Source: Mesostigma viride (taxonomy: Eukaryota; Streptophyta; Mesostigmatophyceae; Mesostigmatales; Mesostigmataceae). From it: 64,000 bases of DNA. Below are positions 50,512-62,082 of this stretch, piece by piece. The notes under the pieces were generated by a model, which worked only from the letters and a program-made list of their open reading frames with translations, did not search any database and was not told where the DNA came from. The stretch is from the NCBI GenBank assembly GCA_009746045.1, contig RPFO01000348.1:1458801-1522800 (forward strand), written 5' to 3'. Made by a program: the position numbers and the translations under genes. Numbering within the stretch: position 1 is the first letter of the stretch; each line of letters starts with the position of its first letter.

Positions 50512-50783
50512 ATCCACTCTCTCTCCCGTCTTTGGACTGTCATGCAGGACAAGACGCGGTGGAAGAAGATTGTCAAGGCGCACACGCCCGACCCTGTGGG
50601 CAAGCCACCTCCCCCCAAGCGGAGGCGGCGTTTTGATGAGTAGTGTAGTTAGGTTTTTCTAGATAGCTTAGAGTTAGTATAGTTCGATCACGCGGCTTCC
50701 TCCACCCCATCCATCATGGAATATGTGCTACATGTCCTCCCCACGGCGGCATGTTATAATTTAATTTAATTTAATTTAATGGT
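50512..50783 (+). pseudogene. LINE ORF2 C-terminus and 3' end
   Basis: Continues the frame interrupted at 48152: TRWKKIVKAHTPDPVGKPP, then KRRRRFDE-stop at about 50643. The 3' UTR ends CCTCCCCACGGCGGCATG and a (TTTAA)n tail at 50757-50780. The same C-terminus and tail recur at 60463-60770. Confidence 0.82.
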
Positions 50784-51004
50784 ACGATGGGGATCAGGCT
50801 GCCGGCCATGCATGCCCGGATCGCCTCTCATTAAGGCAAACTGTATGTTGCTAGCTGTTCTAATAAACGTAAATCGCAATTTTTTTTTTTTTAAAACGTG
50901 TTCAATGTACTCATAATCAGTTCTAGTACAACGCAGTGGTCATGTATCTCAGCGAAGTGTGGGCCCTTGAAGCTTCCCGGCCCTCATAGAACTTCCATGC
51001 CCGG
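50784..51004. other. Short spacer
   Basis: Contains a T11 run (50881-50892) and no recognised gene. It could include the 3' UTR of the minus-strand gene that ends at 51005. Confidence 0.5.
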
Positions 51005-53455
51005 TCAAGCCAGTGCAAGATGCCGCCAGACTTTGTCCTGGTGGCCATAGGGCTGCGCCTCGGGGTGCAATATTTCCACCAGCACCTCTAGCGTCTCCGC
51101 CACCAAAGGTCCTGGCCGCGAGAACAGTCCCCGCGCGTCCACCACAGTGACCGCCTGCCGGACAACAGCTGGCAAATGCCGCAGCAGGTCTCCCACCACG
51201 GCCTTGGGGCCGCGTGGTGCCAACGCCGGGCTGTTCTGGCCCGGCATGTGGGTAACCTTTTCCCCACCCCCTCGGATCGGTGACCCTCCCCGCGGTGACC
51301 CACATCCCGACCCCCTGCCCAGGGTGGTCGGCGACCCACCCCCACAGCCCACCGCTGGGGCAGCACCCTGGGGGACTTGCGGGGATGGGCGTACGGAAGA
51401 GCCATTCTCCGTAGCTGCCAGCATGGTGCGCGCTTGCTCCTCCGATTCCTCTAACCCGAGCCCACAGATGGCGAAGACGACGTTCTCTGGCTCCTTTGCG
51501 GCAAGATCGCTCAAAGAGAAGGGCGTCGCATCTCGCGCCCCGAACACGTCGTTCCCCCCCGCCATGCGGATGAGCTCAGGGACCCAGGCCCCTGCTGCGT
51601 ACGCAGGGTCGGCCCACTGGATGCATGCGACTGAGGGACGGGGCCGGCCGCGGGCCGCGTCGGTGGCCGCACGCATGCGCGCTTGCAGACGGGAGATGAG
51701 CTGGGCGCCCGCGCTGGTCGCGTTGCAGGCGTCGGCGATGCATTGGATGTCGGACCAGACGTCCTCTAGGCTCTGGTGAGAGTTATTGTTTGGCAAAGTG
51801 ACCCCAAATGGGGGATGTTGGAAGGGCCGGGGACGGGCAAAATGACCCCGAAAGGTGGGTGTTGGAAGCGCAAGGAGCGGGTTCATGAGAGCAGGCAGTG
51901 GTTTACGCCACCGGGAGGCGGTTCAAGGGATACAGAGAAAGGCTTATGAGCCTGTACATTTTCCAAATGTGCATGCTACAAACAACAGAGTGGTGAGGGG
52001 GGGGGGCATTGAGCGGGGCACAAGCAAGTAATGTCATTGAGAGATTGGGGATGGGGTGGGGTGGGGAGACAAGGGAAGCAAACGCTGCCATGCAGGAGAC
52101 ATGACCTAATATCGTACGCTGTGTGTAATTTATATAAAACGCGATTGTCAATTATGATGGGGAGAGAGCGCTCTGTGGCCTGCCCACTTGAGGCAGTGAG
52201 AGAAGCTAGTGCGAGCTCGTCAAGGGCGCCCTCCCTCCTTCTCGTTGTGTACAGGGGTCGGAGGTTCCTTTACTCTGTATTGGCACCCACGAGACGCAGT
52301 CCCGTGCTTATTTATCCATTCATTAGTGGGCAAAGGTAAATCATGGGATTGCGATTAAGGGTGCACAAACCACCAATAACAGGCACTTCCAGGCGGTATG
52401 CTATCTACATCAAGACCAACTCATCCATTAAATAGGTTTCTAAGGGCCTTCGCCGAGCAAGTTATGCCAAGCAGAGCCCTCTCTCAGCTGCGGTGCGGAC
52501 TTGCAAAGCGGCCCGGCAGACCGCATCAGTTGAAGCATTCCTGGACTTTGATACACTGACTCTCCAGCAGGATAAATAAGGGAGGGGGGTGCCTAGATCA
52601 ATATATATATTTACTGCATGCTCCTATCTCATGCTGCCCTTGAAGCAGGAAGATTGTCAATGAACACGTCAACTCAAAAGCTAATTTTTTATTTTCCAAA
52701 AACTAATCGGCGTGGTACAAGGAAACGTAGAAACACAGATACCTAGGAAATAAAGAAAGGTCGCCAAGCATGGTGGTGCATTCTATGCTCCCTGCCCCTC
52801 CCTTTGTTGATGCAATACACATAAGTAAACTAACAACCCTACAGATCATGATGCACTACTGGTGATGATCTGCCGATGTGCCGCCACCTGCTAACTGCCA
52901 GCAGATACACCATTAACATTGTCGATATTGATACCAAGAATCACGTCTAGTAATGAAGTCGTGCATCCATTAAAAGCTCACGGAGACTTGCTGCAAGTGC
53001 TTCTTAACCCCCACCGCAACGCGAAACAAAACATCCCCTCCACCGCAACGCGAAACAAAACACACACCCCATCGCAACGCGAAACAAAACAAGAATGAAA
53101 ATCTGGCACCTACCCGAGGGTCCAGGTGGACGATGGACGGGCGGTACCCCATCCACTCCGCCACCGCCGCCCTCAGCTCTTCCATTTCTTCCTCCGTCCG
53201 ACACCCCTGCAGCTGCGTGATGATCACGTCCGGTCGCAGCCCCAGCAGCACATCGGGGTGTGTTCGATACGGCGCCAGGCTCCACTCCACGAGGCTGGCG
53301 GCACGGGAGAGTGTCGGGAGCCAGAAGCTTGCCTCGCGCGCTGCGGCCCCGCTGCTGGCGGATGCGGCGTCCAGCTCGCGGGCTGACAGTGGGTCGTCCA
53401 GGGACACCTTGGATTCGGTGCAGATGGTGGCATCGGCGGTGCCCGGGGCATCGCA
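51005..53455 (-). CDS. BtuF/TroA-like substrate-binding-fold protein (5' end not found)
   Basis: Two exons fit on the minus strand: 53455-53114 (acceptor CCATCCAG, donor GTAGGT) and 51772-51005 (acceptor CTCACCAG), joined in phase 0. The first opens QCDAP.../TESKVS and has RPDVIITQLQGC and PSIVHLDP. The second has SLEDVWSDIQCIADAC, WADPAYAAGAWVPELI, GGNDVFG and ENVVFAICGLGLEE. These match the helical-backbone metal/cobalamin-receptor family (CDxP, PDLIxTQxxC, WxDPxxxAGxWxPELI, SLxDVWxDI). A Gly/Ser/Pro insertion (about 51400-51230) precedes the C-terminal block ending HPEAQPYGHQDKVW. An acceptor directly before the first exon means at least one 5' exon is missing; I could not locate it up to 54.9 kb. 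Ligand is unknown. Confidence 0.72.
53010..53091. repeat. Three-copy intronic repeat just after a 5' splice site
   Basis: CCGCAACGCGAAACAAAACA recurs at about 53013, 53042 and 53072, starting about 20 bp inside the intron (on the minus strand, after the donor at 53113-53112). Confidence 0.88.
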
Positions 53456-55343
53456 CTGGATGGGTATGGGGGACAGTGTTCAGCCACGTACGGGCAACAT
53501 TCAGCTACATAGAGACGGAATCTCTTTCTGGGGGAGAATATCTTTCTAGGGGGTAAGGTTGGTAGAAAGATGGGCATATCCCCTCTCGACTTGCTATGTG
53601 CGCCACACTGTCGACGCGCCGAGAAAGAAGCCAGGTGGATGCCTGTGACGTGCATGATGGAATCAGGCCATCCTTGCACCCCCCTGCGGAGGCTAAGTAC
53701 TTAGCCCACTGACTGCTATGGATAAAATAACCTGACGGTAGATCCCATCGTCATAAGTTTTTAAGCAAATGCAAGCAAAATCACCTTGCCAAAGCTCGGC
53801 AATCAACAAGATGGTTTGCCGCAACGCGAGATACACCTTGAAGCGAGACACACGGGTGGCTACGGGAACGCCCTTGGACGAGAAATACGTGCATTCGGCT
53901 TACAAGCCGTAGTCATGCCTCACGAAACAAGCCCAGCCCACAAACCGATGACGTAATGAATACTAAGCTGACAGCCAATCTGCGTCCCATAAGCCGTCTA
54001 CAAAACCCGTCTTCCGGGAGCGAGCAAGAGGGCAGGCAGGATAGCATATACAGCCACTAGGACGTCAACCAGCCCCGGAGACATGTTGCTGGGGAAGGCA
54101 CATGGCCTACTGATAGGCTAATGGCACCATTCCTCCCCGTAAGCAGCTTCGCGGTGTGCAATCTCACTTGCTGCTTCATATCTACATTCTATGTTATATT
54201 TCAGACATCAGAAACAATGTACCTCGTGTGTCCTGCCGACAAGGGAAAGGCCGAGCGCGACGACTGTGTCGCTGGACCCCGGGGTCAAGGACACGATCCT
54301 CATAATGGAGAGACAGGCTTTCCGTTGCAAATGGTGCGCCGGGGAGTTCAGAAAATAAAACAGCTAAAATACTAACTAGGAATCATCCAAACGTCGCTAA
54401 TCTAGTTGTTTCCAAGCGCACCAGCTCTTCTGCCCATGCCGTAGCAATTTCTAACAAATGGGAGCCTATTGATCCGAGAATATATCAGCAAAAAATCCAG
54501 TAGAAAGGTGCTGTCGAGCATCAGCGTGAAATGCCACCAATGACATTTCGCATGCAGTTTATGCAGCGTCCATACCCGCAATCGACGCCGCAAAACAGGA
54601 CGAGCGGCTTTGATATTTCGGAAAGGCTCGCGGGGAATGCATAACCGCCAGTAGGGACACGTGGCCAAATATTTCCGCGAGTAAAATCGCACCAAAATGA
54701 AGCCGTACTTTACAAGATACTATCTATTGCAAGTTGAGAAAATAGTATGTACTAACCGTACATCCGGCAACTGACCAAATTAGCGGGGATATCTGGGGAT
54801 ATCGATAATCAAGTATCAACCGTTTCATGGCACTCTTCAGCCTATTCCACCAACCCAACATAATTATAATTTATAGCCTGCTCGCTAGCTATTTGACACC
54901 AATTATTTAGGATGGGCGTCTATCGCCTAACTAAGGGAGTTGGGGATAGCAATAATGGAAAGATATGTGAGATACTGCTTAGTTGAACGGCGCCCGGCGT
55001 GCCGCAGGACTTGACATCAAGTCATGGCGTCACACTTTCGGTCGCTGCGTACACGTGACCAATGATAAATTCACGTCCTCGCTCCCAAGGACTGTTATCT
55101 GTGGGCTGCCTGCCATGCACGGCGTGCAAGAGAACGGTCTTTCTGCGTCGACAAATATTCACGATGGTAATTGGTGTAGACCAGACACCTTAGGCTGCTT
55201 GCTATAACCCGGCCAATGCTTATGGTGGTTAGGTAGCAGAACATTACGTGTACTGATAATTAGGCGGTCCTGGGCAGGAGTTCAGCGAATGCAGATATGA
55301 GGTTAGCTAGCTTTTTGTTCTGAAAGGCCAAGAAGTATCGGCG
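53456..55343. other. Intergenic region or unfound 5' exons
   Basis: Should contain the 5' end of the minus-strand BtuF-like gene and the promoter of ALG14. Small open frames at 54121-54375 and 54402-54695 have no recognisable motifs. Nothing else is supported. Confidence 0.45.
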
Positions 55344-58300
55344 ATGGAAGGGCAAACCACCTTGACAGTGGTTTTGGGTTTGCTCCTGTTCCTTCTCTTC
55401 CGGCTGGGATACCTGTTGCTGTTTCCCCGGCAAAGGTCGAAGAGGGGAGGCCCCGTTCGCGTTGTTATTGTGCTGGGATCAGGTATTGGAAGGAGGCGCC
55501 ACCTTGCGAAACACTATCTTGTTTCCGAAGAGACTTACGGGAGCCAGAGGGGTTTCCTGGGCCGCAGCATGTAGCCATTCATGCCAGGACCTAAGCAAGA
55601 GCTGCGTGCCTGGTTGCGGTTGCTGTGTATGTAATTCTTGCTTCCAGGGGGGCATACGGCGGAGATGATGTCCATGGTAGCAGCAATGGATGCAACCGCT
55701 TATCAGCCACGCGTGTACGTCGCCGCCGTCACCGACCATATCAGCCTCGACAAGGCGCGCGCCCACGAGAAAGTGGTCCAAACTCGGCATTCGGTGAGTC
55801 AGCAACAACAGGTTTACAGAACCACTTGTTGACGAAAAATATTATTTCTTCAAATGGGTGTTTCTCTGCCATGGTGCGTTCCCTTTTCAGGGATGCTGGT
55901 GGACATCCCTGTGTGGCAGGAAAGCCACCTAGCACCGCTTGCTTCCGTTATTTTTCCAGGTAAAGTGGGTATTTTCATGAACTAATGTTTTCGATTATCG
56001 AATGTTCTAAGTTTTAATAACTTGTTGCTTCCGTGATTCATGTTCTTGTGGCTTACAAGTATTCTATTTTGAGGAGCAGGTATTGCACTACAAGTACCAA
56101 GTATTGTATTTCAGGGAGCAGTGCGCGTGTAGCATTCCACGTGCCTCAGACATGCTTGCCGCCGTGCCACTCGGCATATCACAGTATGATTCCTAATTAA
56201 GTGCGATTACTGCGCAACTTTGCATTTCACTTTAACCGTTTACCCTAACCACATACTTCAACCACATACCCTAACCACATACCTTACCCAATACCTTAAC
56301 CACAAGTCCTAGCCACACAATTTAATGATACCTTGACCATATAGCTACCCCCCCCCCCCCCCCCCCCCCCCGTTTGCGCAGGGCAATGCTGGCTCCGCAA
56401 CCTTCCTCTCCATCCCCCGTTCGCGCGAGGTGGGCCAGTCGTACGTGACCTCATGCTGGACCACGGCGGTCGCGTGCCTGCACGCGCTGAAGGTGGTCGC
56501 GCTCTCGCGCCCCGACCTGGTGAGCGGTAGTCTTGATGGTGATGGTGATGTTGGTGGTGGTCACCTGACGTGGTGAGCGTTCATAGTGATCGCGAATCAC
56601 TATCATTAGAGTGATAATGGAGGTAGGTGAGCACCGGAGCTGGTGAGCCATGATGAGCTTTGACCTGGTGAGCATTTATATTGATGACAATCATAGATAT
56701 AATCATAATCGTAATCATAATCATACTCATAATCATACTCATGATCATACTCATAATCATAATCATAGACATAGTCATAATCATAATCATAATCATAATC
56801 ATAATCATAATCATAATCATAATCATAATCATAATCATAATCATAATCATAATCATAATCATAATCATAATCATAGTCATAATCATAATCATAATCATAA
56901 TCATAATCATAATCATAATCATAATCATAATCATAATCATAATCATAATCATAATCATAATCATAATCACAATCATAATCATAGTCATAGTCATAGTCAT
57001 AATCATAATCATAATCATAATCATGCAGTGGGCTTCCCTGGTTGTGGCATGCGCTAGCATCGTACATGCTGATCAGTTATGGCATGCTTATTTGTCCGCT
57101 ATGTATGCTGATTAATTTTGTCATTGTTTTGTATTGATTGTATGCAGATCTGTTTTTCGAAACGCATGCACCCATAAATGTAAAGTTACTCATGTGTGCT
57201 TTTTCAGTAACGAACCTGATAACTCACATAGCTCCCAGAACTCTGCAAATCCACTTTTCCTATCGCACTTGCGATGTTGCTCTCCTGTTTCTTGGCTCCC
57301 TACAAGCACGTCTGCCTCTTACGCCCTCACTTCTTAGTTCACCTCTCACCCCCTCACCCCCTCACCCCCTCACCCCCTCACCCCCTCACCCCCTCACCCC
57401 CTCACCCCCTCACCCCTCACCCCCTCACCCCCTCACCCCCTCACCCCCTCACCCCCTCACCCCCTCTCCCCCTCTCCCTCCCACCTCCTCATGTCCACCC
57501 CTCATCTCCTCATCCTTCACCCGCTCGCCTCCTCAACCCCCAAACCCTGACTGCAGCTCCTCTGTAATGGCCCTGGGACCTGCCTTCCACTCTGCCTGTC
57601 GGTCATCTTTCTCAAGGTGAGGATCTCCCCCGCCACGTCACTGCCCTTGCTGGCATGCCTGCAAACGACAGAAGCATATATCAGGACAGCACTGTAACAA
57701 TATCATGTCAGTGGTCCCTTGTCATCATCGTAACTTTTGTACCTCTCCATTAAAATGAACTAGTACCTCACCTAGGCCCGCGGTGGGGTCATTGCCCAGA
57801 ATGCACCTGTCCACAGTAGGCCTGGCAGGGGTTAAGTACTTATATACTATAATACCAGTAGTAAGCTAGGCTTGTAGTATTATATTAGTTTAGTAGTATA
57901 GTATACATTTTTACCGAGGATGGCTGAAGCTAAGGCCCATTGGAAACGATTTTCTTACAATGAGTACGTGCAGTACGTGCCGGCTATATGGTCTAGCCTA
58001 GCCACACCGTCAAAATCATGGTACAGATCCTTGTGAAGCTGGCCCTTTCGCCATGCTGGGGCCCAGCACCTGCCCCCTGGTCCTACCTTGTCCCTCATAG
58101 AGCAGTGGGGGTGGGTGGTTGGGAGCTGGAAAAAAGGCCTCCCTTCGTCCACCTCATGGTCCTACGTCTTGAAGTACATACATGTGCGCAAATATCTACA
58201 CAAATATTTCTAGATCTCTGACAGTGGGTTCAAGGCGCCGTGCCCCCTTTCGGTACTTCAATCACCATTGGTACTGACAGGGTTACAGTAGACAGGCAGA

Positions 58301-58883
58301 ACAGAACCCCTCCATTTGGTTCCCATTGATTTAGTTCCTGCACAGTAGCTAACCAGGTGCATTTTTCTTGCTGCATTCCATGGCAGCAAACAAACCCTTT
58401 AGGCTATTTGTCATGAGAGGGGTAGTGGCCCATAGCTCTCCCCAGGTGATGATGGTGTCACCGTGGTGCCTCTGCATCCTGACTATTGGCAGTTTGAAAA
58501 AGGCTTTTCAGGTGCATGAGCGGATGCTTGACTGTGACATGTTTGCATTAAATGCCGAGGCATATTTGCATAGGAAACTGCAACACCCGATGCTAGAAAC
58601 AGGCCGTGCATGTGGGCTTTATGGCACGCTGGTTAATGACGTTTGCGACCTCCTGGCTGCTCGCGACCTCCTGGCTGTTCGCGTGCCCTCCTGGTCTGTG
58701 CTGCAGGTGCTGGGCTTATCGTCAGCCAGTATCGTGTATATAGAAAGCATAGCACGAGTTTACCATTTATCCCTGACGGGGAAGATACTGTACAAGACCC
58801 GCATTGCCGACATCTTCTTTGTGCAGTGGCCTGGACTGTGCACAACCTTTCCAAGGGCAAAATATGTTGGCAGGCTGATGTGA
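55344..58883 (+). CDS. ALG14: UDP-GlcNAc transferase subunit ALG14
   Basis: Five exons with consistent phases: 55344-55482, 55648-55793, 56382-56519, 57557-57616 and 58707-58883 (TGA), 219 residues, close to the usual size. ALG14 is the ER-membrane anchor that recruits the catalytic ALG13 subunit to add the second GlcNAc to GlcNAc-PP-dolichol, early in N-glycan assembly. Residues about 7-28 are an N-terminal membrane segment (LTVVLGLLLFLLFRLGYLLL). GSGGHTAEMM spans the exon 1/2 junction. TDHISLDKARAHEK, FLSIPRSREVGQSY, NGPGTCLPLCL (exon 4), IVYIESIARV and IADIFFVQWPGL are the conserved family blocks in order. A canonical AATAAA lies at about 58948. Every intron after exon 2 is rich in tandem repeats. 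ALG13 is not in the window. Confidence 0.94.
56225..56371 (+). repeat. ALG14 intron 2: ACCACATACC repeat and poly-C tract
   Basis: Degenerate 14-15-bp units CCCTAACCACATA (56240-56330), then about 23 C residues (56348-56371) immediately before the acceptor CGTTTGCGCAG. The C-run serves as the polypyrimidine tract. Confidence 0.88.
56514..56675 (+). repeat. ALG14 intron 3: repeats of exon end GACCTG|GTGAGC
   Basis: The true junction is at 56519/56520. GTGGTGAGCGTTCATA (56568), GGAGCTGGTGAGCCATGATG (56637) and TTGACCTGGTGAGCATTTAT (56660) repeat the exon end and donor within the next 160 bp, interspersed with GATGGT repeats. Confidence 0.75.
56697..57024. repeat. (AATCAT)n hexanucleotide repeat, ALG14 intron 3
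   Basis: Over 50 units of AATCAT with rare G/C substitutions. Open frames of Asn-His, Ile-Ile or Tyr-Asp repeats are artefacts. Confidence 0.96.
57343..57480. repeat. (ACCCCCTC)n octamer repeat, ALG14 intron 3
   Basis: About 16 units of CACCCCCT in the 3' part of the intron, upstream of the exon 4 acceptor CTGACTGCAG. Confidence 0.95.
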
Positions 58884-59134
58884 CACGTACGTGTGGGTCC
58901 GGACTATGTCGAGTTTTAAGGCCTTTAGGTTGGGTTGTTTCTACCTGAAATAAACACTGCTCAAACTAATCCAAAGGCAAACCCATATGACAATCTTTAT
59001 TGCTTGAATGCACCGGCCATGTGCAGGGCTTTGATATGATGCATGCATGCAGATTCCTGAGCACAGCATACGACCGTGCTAGGGCTAGATATCAGCATAT
59101 ATGACCGATCGATCCCATTAATTATCAACATCAC
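58884..59134. other. ALG14 3' flank
   Basis: Contains the likely polyadenylation signal and GATGCATGCATGC-type simple sequence; no gene. Confidence 0.6.
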
Positions 59135-59520
59135 TCCGTTGGGAGTAGATGTAGCACATAGCCCTGAGAAAGGGCATATGGCTTTTAATACATTCTAGGC
59201 TACTTCATGCAAGGGTGGGAGTGTAAGCTACCCCTGCTCTAGGTGCACCAGGGCACCTGCACCCTCATGGTCTATCACGCTATGCCCGGGTAATTAGGGG
59301 GGGAGCATGCCTGTGAGGGAGGAAGATCATCATGGCTATACAAGAGCTAGGACATGGCTTCTCGACAGAGAGCATCTCTCTGCATGGCATAGCATGGCTA
59401 AATTCTTAATGAACATCCATGGGGGTCCCATTATAGGCATGGCGTGGCTAAATTCTGAAGGCAACATCCATGGGGATCGATCCCATGCATGGACTTGCTC
59501 ACGTGATGCTTACGTGTACA
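59135..59520 (-). mobile_element. Hairpin-tail element fragment
   Basis: Minus-strand copy of the non-coding tail, ending (on that strand) TACTCCCAACGGAGTGATG then TTGATAATTAATG. Plus-strand signatures are CTAGGTGCACCAGGGCACCT and GGTCTATCACGCTATGCCCG, shared with 59650-59760 and, reversed, with 49990-50090. Confidence 0.8.
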
Positions 59521-59579
59521 TATAAAAATGAATAAATAATTATTAATTGATGCATATGAACTAATGCGCTGGATGTCTC

Positions 59580-60388
59580 CTTAATTAATTAATTAATTAT
59601 CAACATCGCTCCGTTGGGAGTCAATGTAGCGCATATCCCTGAGAAGGGGCATATGGCTTTTAATACATCCTAGGCTACTTCATGCAAGGGTGGGAATGTA
59701 AGCTACCCTTGCTCTACCTGCACCCTCATGGTCTATCACGCTATGCCCGGGTAAGGGGGGAGCATGCCTGTGAGGGAGGAAGATCAGCATGGCTATACAA
59801 GAGCTAGGACATGGCTTCTCGACAGAGAGCATCTCTCTGCATGGCATAGCATGGCTAAATTCTTAATGCAACATCCATGGGGGGGTCCCATTATAGGCAT
59901 GGCTTGGCTAAACATAGCCAGGGCGTAGCATGGCTGTACTAGGCTATGGCTGGTTGTGGACCGTGCGTTGGCGGCACGTGACTAGGGGTGTTGGCACAGC
60001 TAGGCAAATAGTCTAGGCATGGCTGCCTTAGCGGCAGTGACGCCAAGGGTTACAATCTAGGGCTATTGCTATTCTAGCCCGCTGGGGGCGTCCACATCTT
60101 GTGGTTGATCATCAGGTCCCCGCCCCTCCAGTACACCTTGGGCTTCTGGGGGTCCTGCTTATGGCGGAGGTATTCCGGCCACAGGTCGCGTCGCTGCTGT
60201 TGCTGAGCGGGGGTGAGGTCGTCATCCAGCGTCCAGGTGAGGTCGTGCAACCGCTTGCGACGAGAGAGGAACCGCTGCTTATCCTCAGGGGAGGGGAAGG
60301 TGAGGAGGACTGGTGGGGGAGCCGCCTTGTCCCGTGAGTGGGGAAGGCGGTGGCACCCGCTCAGTGCTACCTCACCTACCAGGCCCAT
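59580..60388 (-). mobile_element. 5'-truncated ORF1-only element with tail
   Basis: On the minus strand 60388-60074 encodes an ORF1 C-terminal domain, open for 104 codons (DKQRFLSRRKRLHDLTWTLD, then KPKVYWRGGDLMINHKMW). The non-coding tail follows directly and ends at about 59580 in the hairpin GACTCCCAACGGAGCGATG and TTAATTAATTAA. No ORF2 intervenes. Confidence 0.78.
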
Positions 60389-60462
60389 GAGGGTAAGAAG
60401 CTGGTTCTTGAGCTCGTCAGCAAGAGGATGTCTCCTTGATATGGACTAATTATGGTTCCACG

Positions 60463-60770
60463 ACCTCGTGGTCCCAGCCCAGTTTGAGCACCGCATCCAC
60501 TCTCTCTCCCGTCTTTGGACTGCCATGCAGGACAAGACGCGGTGGAAGAAGATTGTCAAGGCACACACGCCCGACCCTACGTGGGCAAGCCACCTCCCCC
60601 CAAGCGGAGGAGGCGTTTTGATGAGTAGTGCAGTTAGGATTTTCTAGATAGAGTTAGGATAGTTCGATCACGCGGCTTCCTCCACCCCATCCATCATGAA
60701 ATATGTGCTACATGACCTCCCCACGGAGGCATGTTATAATTTAATTTAATTTAATTTTTTTTTTTAATGG
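60463..60770 (+). pseudogene. LINE ORF2 C-terminus and 3' end
   Basis: DLVVPAQFEHRIHSLSRLW and TRWKKIVKAHTPDP mark the ORF2 C-terminus, with a small insertion shifting the frame near 60578. The 3' UTR ends ACCTCCCCACGGAGGCATG and (TTTAA)n with a T-run at 60737-60765. Near twin of 50512-50783. Confidence 0.82.
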
Positions 60771-61227
60771 TTCCATGCATGCGCACTGACATCAAGCCAT
60801 GCACTCCCATATTCATACACCTGCTAGCTGAATAATTCATGCTGAATAATTCATACACCTGCTAGCTAGCAACATTGCAACCGATTACACTTCAACCGAC
60901 TAAAAACCAGGTAATTCCATTTGCATAACAATTTCAAAACAAATAACATAAATCTGGGTGCAATCTTTCTCGGTCATCCATGGGGGCATGGCATGCAGCT
61001 AACGTAATGACTACGTTTACATGGGTCTTATTGCACCCACAGTTTGCCGGATCGTTAGCGTGTCCGTTTAGCTAGCGCGCCCGAATGCAGCTGTGGCATG
61101 CCTTTGGCATGAAGGAGACTGGGGGTCTCTGCCCTTTCTCCTGTAGTGCACACACAGGGATTACAAGCACTTCGGTGCTCCGTGACTCCCCAACGGGAGC
61201 ACGTGTTTAATTAATTAATTAATTAAC
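60771..61227 (+). mobile_element. Degraded sequence ending in a LINE-type 3' signature
   Basis: The end CTCCGTGACTCCCCAACGGG (about 61166-61185) with (TTAA)n at 61207-61226 matches the ends at 46809 and, reversed, 3585. Upstream sequence is weakly similar to 46640-46800. No coding part is recognised. Confidence 0.55.
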
Positions 61228-62082
61228 GTAATGACTGACATGACCTATTGATGATAGCTCCATTGAGGGTGATTCCTCATGCTGAATGGAGGGTACCTAT
61301 GTCCATGATCTGGAGGGTGATTCCTCTGGATCTCACTTGGCGGGATCGAGAGCAATCACTGTGCTCATTGGTACGTGCTTACAACTGGACACTCGATCCC
61401 ACATCATGGCGTCGCTAGGAAACAATTCACGTTTGAGCTCCAAATTCAGTTCCAAAATTGCAATGAATTTGCCTCGTTGAGACGAACGCAGCCGTACCGG
61501 CAATTGCCACCGCTACCACGCAAGAAAGATTCAACCATGCCGCCGAAATCTGGTTCGACTGAAAGACGCAACCTGGAAAAGCAGTCAACTCTGCACTGCC
61601 TGATCCACCCGCACACCCACTCGCCATCGTCCCTGCAGGCCCCCCAGTCTGACCGCCGCATCGCCCACTTCATCGCCAGATCCCAAGCGCATGCACTTGT
61701 AAAGCCGGCTCCTTGAACCCAGCGGAAGCTTTGATGTCTCCCGTTTCCGCCCTGCCAGCGACAATGTTGCTTCTTTGAATGGTCCACGCTCAAACTCGCT
61801 GGAAAATTGTGCCGATGTCATCACGTACTTGGCTAAGATAAACGCAATCGTCCTGCCCAGCTAATACAGGGAAGTATTGACTCATTAGTAGTTGAGTTGC
61901 GTGGCAAGGCACCGTCGATGCATCATCGGTATTCATCAGGACAGATGACAGCCACTTTGTGACCACTTCATATCATGTCCAGTAAAGACCCAACACGCAG
62001 CTTGGCCAGCTCTATGGACACAACTTGCTCCAAAGGCAGCAATGGCAGCACGAATGCTCATGTTCAACCCAGTCTGTTTTCC
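61228..62082. other. Spacer with a possible decayed ORF1 start
   Basis: CACGTTTGAGC and ACGAACGCAG near 61429-61490 recall the sequence before and at the ORF1 start near 48220-48350. A short frame MPPKSGSTERRNLEKQS (61538) might be a related N-terminus. This is weak, and no gene is called. Confidence 0.3.

Noticed and set aside
53126-53556. Plus-strand frames opposite the BtuF-like exon
   Set aside because: The minus strand has family motifs and splice sites; the plus-strand frames have none.
54121-54695. Small genes on either strand near 54.1-54.7 kb
   Set aside because: No domain, no splice context and ordinary intergenic composition.
56240-56310. Telomere-like CCCTAAC repeats
   Set aside because: Units are irregular, separated by ACATA, and lie inside an ALG14 intron.
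56581-57115. Ile-Met, Asn-His and Tyr-Asp repeat proteins
   Set aside because: Translation of the AATCAT array in ALG14 intron 3.
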